From Opitutaceae bacterium (GTDB lineage Bacteria > Verrucomicrobiota > Verrucomicrobiia > Opitutales > Opitutaceae): DNA of 64,000 nucleotides. Every line of letters starts with the position of its first letter. Position 1 is the stretch's first letter. The stretch lies in contig JANQKV010000005.1 of NCBI GenBank assembly GCA_028280945.1, positions 62,001-126,000 of the forward strand, written 5' to 3'. The notes under the pieces were generated by a model. It did not search any database, was not told the DNA's origin, and worked only from the letters and a program-made list of their open reading frames with translations. Of this stretch, positions 61,665-64,000 are shown in pieces. Made by a program: the position numbers and the translations under genes.

Positions 61665-63109
61665 TTGAGCGAGTCAGGGTGGCGCGGTCCCCGGCCAAGG
61701 TAGGGCGGGGCATCGAAGTCGAATTCGTAGTGCGGGTGTTCACGGGGATCCAGGGTGGCGACCAGGTCTTCCGTGAGTTGCGCGGCCAGTTCGGCTTTGG
61801 TGGTGGCATAGTCCGGATCGGCGGCCACGTTGATCAGTTGGCCGGGATCGCGCGACAGATCGTAGAGCTCCTCGGCCGGACGCAGCCCAAAGTTGAGTTC
61901 CCAAAAGCGCTGGTGTGCCCAATCGCGGTCCCGGTTTTCCACGATGTAGGTCTTGGTCGGACCATTGTCGGTATCGCCATACCACACGCCGCGAATGGCG
62001 GCGTTGGCCCAGTCCTCGATACCGTTGGGCCAACGCTCGGGGGTGTAGTTGCGGATGTAGAGATAGTCAGAAGTGCGCAGCGCGCGCGACGGGTAACCGC
62101 CCATGTCGGGCGCGGCTTGACTGGGCACGTGGCGTTCCTTGCCGAAGAGAATGTGTTGACGGAGTTTGCTTTCATCGCCGGTGAGGATGGCGGGCAACAG
62201 GTTGTGACCGGTCATCTCCAGCGGCACGGAAACCCCGGCGGCGGCGAGAAACGTGGGTGCCAGATCCGTCAGCGAAACAAAGCCTTCCAGGGACTGCGCC
62301 GGTTGCATCCGGGTAGGCCAGCGAATCGCCAGGGGAACGCGCGTGCCGCTGTCGTAGAGGTTGCTTTTGCAGCGCGGAAACGGCATGCCGTGGTCACCGG
62401 TGATGACTACGATGGTATTGTCGGCTTCGCCGATTTCCTCGAGCAGGGACAAGGCGGCGGCGACGTCGGAATCGAAGCGTTGCACCTCAAAATAGTAGTC
62501 GGCCACGTCGCCGCGCACTTCGGGAACATCGGGAAAATGTTCGAAGAGATTGATCGCAGCCAAATCCATGCCGGAAGCGGCGCCGGTGTCGCGCTCGTAA
62601 GGACGGTGAGGATCCTTCGCACCCAGCCAGAAGAAGAACGGCTTGGCCGGATCCCGGGCGGCGAGAAACTCCGGAAAGCCGCCCTCGAAAACTGGTCCGG
62701 CGGGGTGGCGTTCCAACCACTTGCCGTCGAGTCGGCCCGGTCCCCAGGACTTGCGCCAGGAGCCCACGGCATACCCGGCATCTTCCAGCAGCAGCGGAAA
62801 CGTATTGATGTTCTGATCGAGAGTACTCCACAGGCTCGCTCCCGGACCGAGTCGCCAATGGAATTGGCCGGTCAGGATGGCGTTGCGCGAGGGGGTGCAG
62901 GAGGGCGACGAAACGTAGGCGTGATGAAACAGGGCGCCCTCGGCCGCGACCCGGTCGAACGCCGGGGTTTGAACGACCGGGTCATTGGCGTAGGCGGAGG
63001 CGTGCGGCCAGCCCCAGTCGTCGGCAATGCAAAACAAAATGTTGGGCCGCTCAGCCGCGGCGTGGGCCAGGCCAACTGCGGCAAGGAGGAGGGTGATGAG
63101 ACGTGTCAT
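61661..63109 (-). CDS. Secreted sulfatase (formylglycine type, S1)
   Basis: 482 residues with a signal peptide (LITLLLAAVGLAHAAAE). The signature SPSCTPSRNAILTG has the modifiable Cys71 (C-x-P-S-R). Metal and substrate residues: CIADDWGW at the start and ITGDHGMPFPR later. The C-terminal subdomain is complete. It cleaves sulfate esters from a glycan. No formylglycine-generating enzyme is seen in this window. It leads the minus-strand glycan operon. Confidence 0.9.
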   Translation of the reverse strand: MTRLITLLLAAVGLAHAAAERPNILFCIADDWGWPHASAYANDPVVQTPAFDRVAAEGALFHHAYVSSPSCTPSRNAILTGQFHWRLGPGASLWSTLDQNINTFPLLLEDAGYAVGSWRKSWGPGRLDGKWLERHPAGPVFEGGFPEFLAARDPAKPFFFWLGAKDPHRPYERDTGAASGMDLAAINLFEHFPDVPEVRGDVADYYFEVQRFDSDVAAALSLLEEIGEADNTIVVITGDHGMPFPRCKSNLYDSGTRVPLAIRWPTRMQPAQSLEGFVSLTDLAPTFLAAAGVSVPLEMTGHNLLPAILTGDESKLRQHILFGKERHVPSQAAPDMGGYPSRALRTSDYLYIRNYTPERWPNGIEDWANAAIRGVWYGDTDNGPTKTYIVENRDRDWAHQRFWELNFGLRPAEELYDLSRDPGQLINVAADPDYATTKAELAAQLTEDLVATLDPREHPHYEFDFDAPPYLGRGPRHPDSLK

Positions 63110-63194
63110 GGTGGGGTGGGCAGTCGATCTGGATCAGCCGTGCCACCGATGCCGGTGGCGAGACGGACGATGGCAAATCCGACCGAGGAGGGAG

Positions 63195-64000
63195 CTAATA
63201 TTGGACAGTGAGGATCGCGCCGCTGCGGTCCTTAAAGACCAACAACGTGTCGTTTTCGGCCAGGCCTTCGAAGGTAACGCCCAGCATGTAATCGACGGTG
63301 GACCCCGGGGTGAAAGTCATGTTGTCAATCAGGGCCTTGGGCTCGTCGCCCGTCATCACGCTGCCGATCCGGAGTTCACGGATCCATTTTTGAAACGCGG
63401 GCGAGGGGCGAACGAAAGAGGTGTAGTCCAGATCGCGAACCTGCCGGGGCGCCTCTTCTTCGTCCTCGACAACCTCGGCTTCAACTTCTTCCCGGGCGAT
63501 CGCGGCCCATTCGGAATCGCCCGAAGAATAGGTGCGCATGGTGCCCTGGGCGGCGACGGCTTCCTGATAAGCGGCCAGGCGTTCTGATTCGGATACCACC
63601 GGAACCTCGGCATCCTCTCCGTCGGCGGCCGTACCGGATCCGTCGCCCCCGCCTCCCTCGGCTGCCTCTTCTCCGGGTTCCTCCATGTCGGCCATCGCAT
63701 TACTGATATCAAAACCATCACCGGCAATCGCATTGGCCATGTTGACCCGGCTGTCACTGGCCGCGACGACGTCACGCGTCTGCTGCAGCATCTGGTTGAG
63801 CTTCGATTGGGGCTGCACCACCTCGCCCGTCTCCTCGTCCACCTCGGGAACCTCAATTTCGACGCCCACGGATTCGGCCATGCGCTGCACGACCGGATTG
63901 AGTTTGATCTGCTGCACGATGGGTGGAGCGCCGAAGAAATACGTGTAGCTATACATCAACCCGCCGAGCAAAAGCAGGACCGGGAAGAACTTCGCCGACA
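63195..64000 (-). CDS. Single-pass membrane protein, paralogue B (5' end cut by window)
   Basis: Open to the window edge, about 267 residues present. A membrane segment (KFFPVLLLLGGLMYSYTYFFGA) is followed by KLNQMLQQTRDVVAASDSRVNMANAIAG, an acidic Gly-rich middle, and LLVFKDRSGAILTVQY at the end. It matches paralogue A at 54625-55671 in its membrane helix, the QQTRD block and the C-terminal domain. The two bracket the glycan gene cluster. Function unknown. Confidence 0.72.
   Translation of the reverse strand, partial: SAKFFPVLLLLGGLMYSYTYFFGAPPIVQQIKLNPVVQRMAESVGVEIEVPEVDEETGEVVQPQSKLNQMLQQTRDVVAASDSRVNMANAIAGDGFDISNAMADMEEPGEEAAEGGGGDGSGTAADGEDAEVPVVSESERLAAYQEAVAAQGTMRTYSSGDSEWAAIAREEVEAEVVEDEEEAPRQVRDLDYTSFVRPSPAFQKWIRELRIGSVMTGDEPKALIDNMTFTPGSTVDYMLGVTFEGLAENDTLLVFKDRSGAILTVQY

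Overview
The window reads as chromosome of a free-living member of the Verrucomicrobiota, most likely Opitutaceae. This is an inference from content, not a database match. The clues are high-GC coding sequence, many secreted polysaccharide-degrading enzymes (GH28, GH74-like, heparinase II/III-like, sulfatase, DUF6807, sodium/solute symporters), a GH74-like protein ending in the tandem C-terminal domain common in verrucomicrobial exported proteins, and a class I ribonucleotide reductase of chlamydial type. No rRNA, tRNA or CRISPR was recognised.

Layout. 1-9.6 kb: ordinary housekeeping genes (MATE exporter end, Cys/Met PLP enzyme, exonuclease III, a SET-CinA fusion, SYLF lipoprotein-like protein, metallopeptidase, flavoprotein, AEC transporter, glycogen synthase with a HAD phosphatase). 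9.6-11.35 kb: an AT-rich island with two unknown exported or membrane proteins. 11.35-23.0 kb: HPF, thymidine phosphorylase, ABC-F, EamA, deoxyhypusine synthase-like protein, then nrdB and nrdA. NrdB has Leu where the radical Tyr should be, and NrdA carries three ATP cones. 23.0-25.0 kb: an AT-rich ParA module. 25.16-26.2 kb: a RAYT transposase unit bounded by perfect 27-bp inverted repeats. 26.2-31.6 kb: a membrane protein, a GH-like protein, a sodium symporter with an in-frame amber codon, and a decayed second RAYT. 31.7-33.1 kb: an AT-rich four-gene operon led by a small XRE regulator, with a two-TM protein at its end; function unknown, possibly a defence or toxin-type module. 33.4-43.5 kb: SIS protein, beta-helix protein, GH74-like protein, the LhrC-like helicase/PdeM repair pair and a peroxiredoxin. 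A 157-bp copy of the helicase 5' end lies before the GH74-like gene. 43.4-44.4 kb: a decayed segment between 66-bp direct repeats. 44.4-54.5 kb: a DUF6515-like protein, Y-family polymerase, RHH regulator with palindromes, BNR protein, GH28, secreted chorismate mutase, ceramidase-like protein and symporter. 54.6-64.0 kb: a minus-strand polysaccharide locus (sulfatase, DUF6250/1961-like, heparinase-like, SDR, aldo-keto reductase, DUF6807) flanked by two paralogous single-pass membrane proteins.

Together the 47-64 kb genes suggest stepwise breakdown of a sulfated, uronic-acid-containing glycan and sodium-driven uptake of the products. The AT-rich islands (9.6-11.35, 23.0-25.0 and 31.6-33.25 kb) differ sharply in base composition from their neighbours and look recently acquired. 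RAYT-related GGGGTCA/TGACCCC motifs and quasi-periodic intergenic repeats recur across the window.
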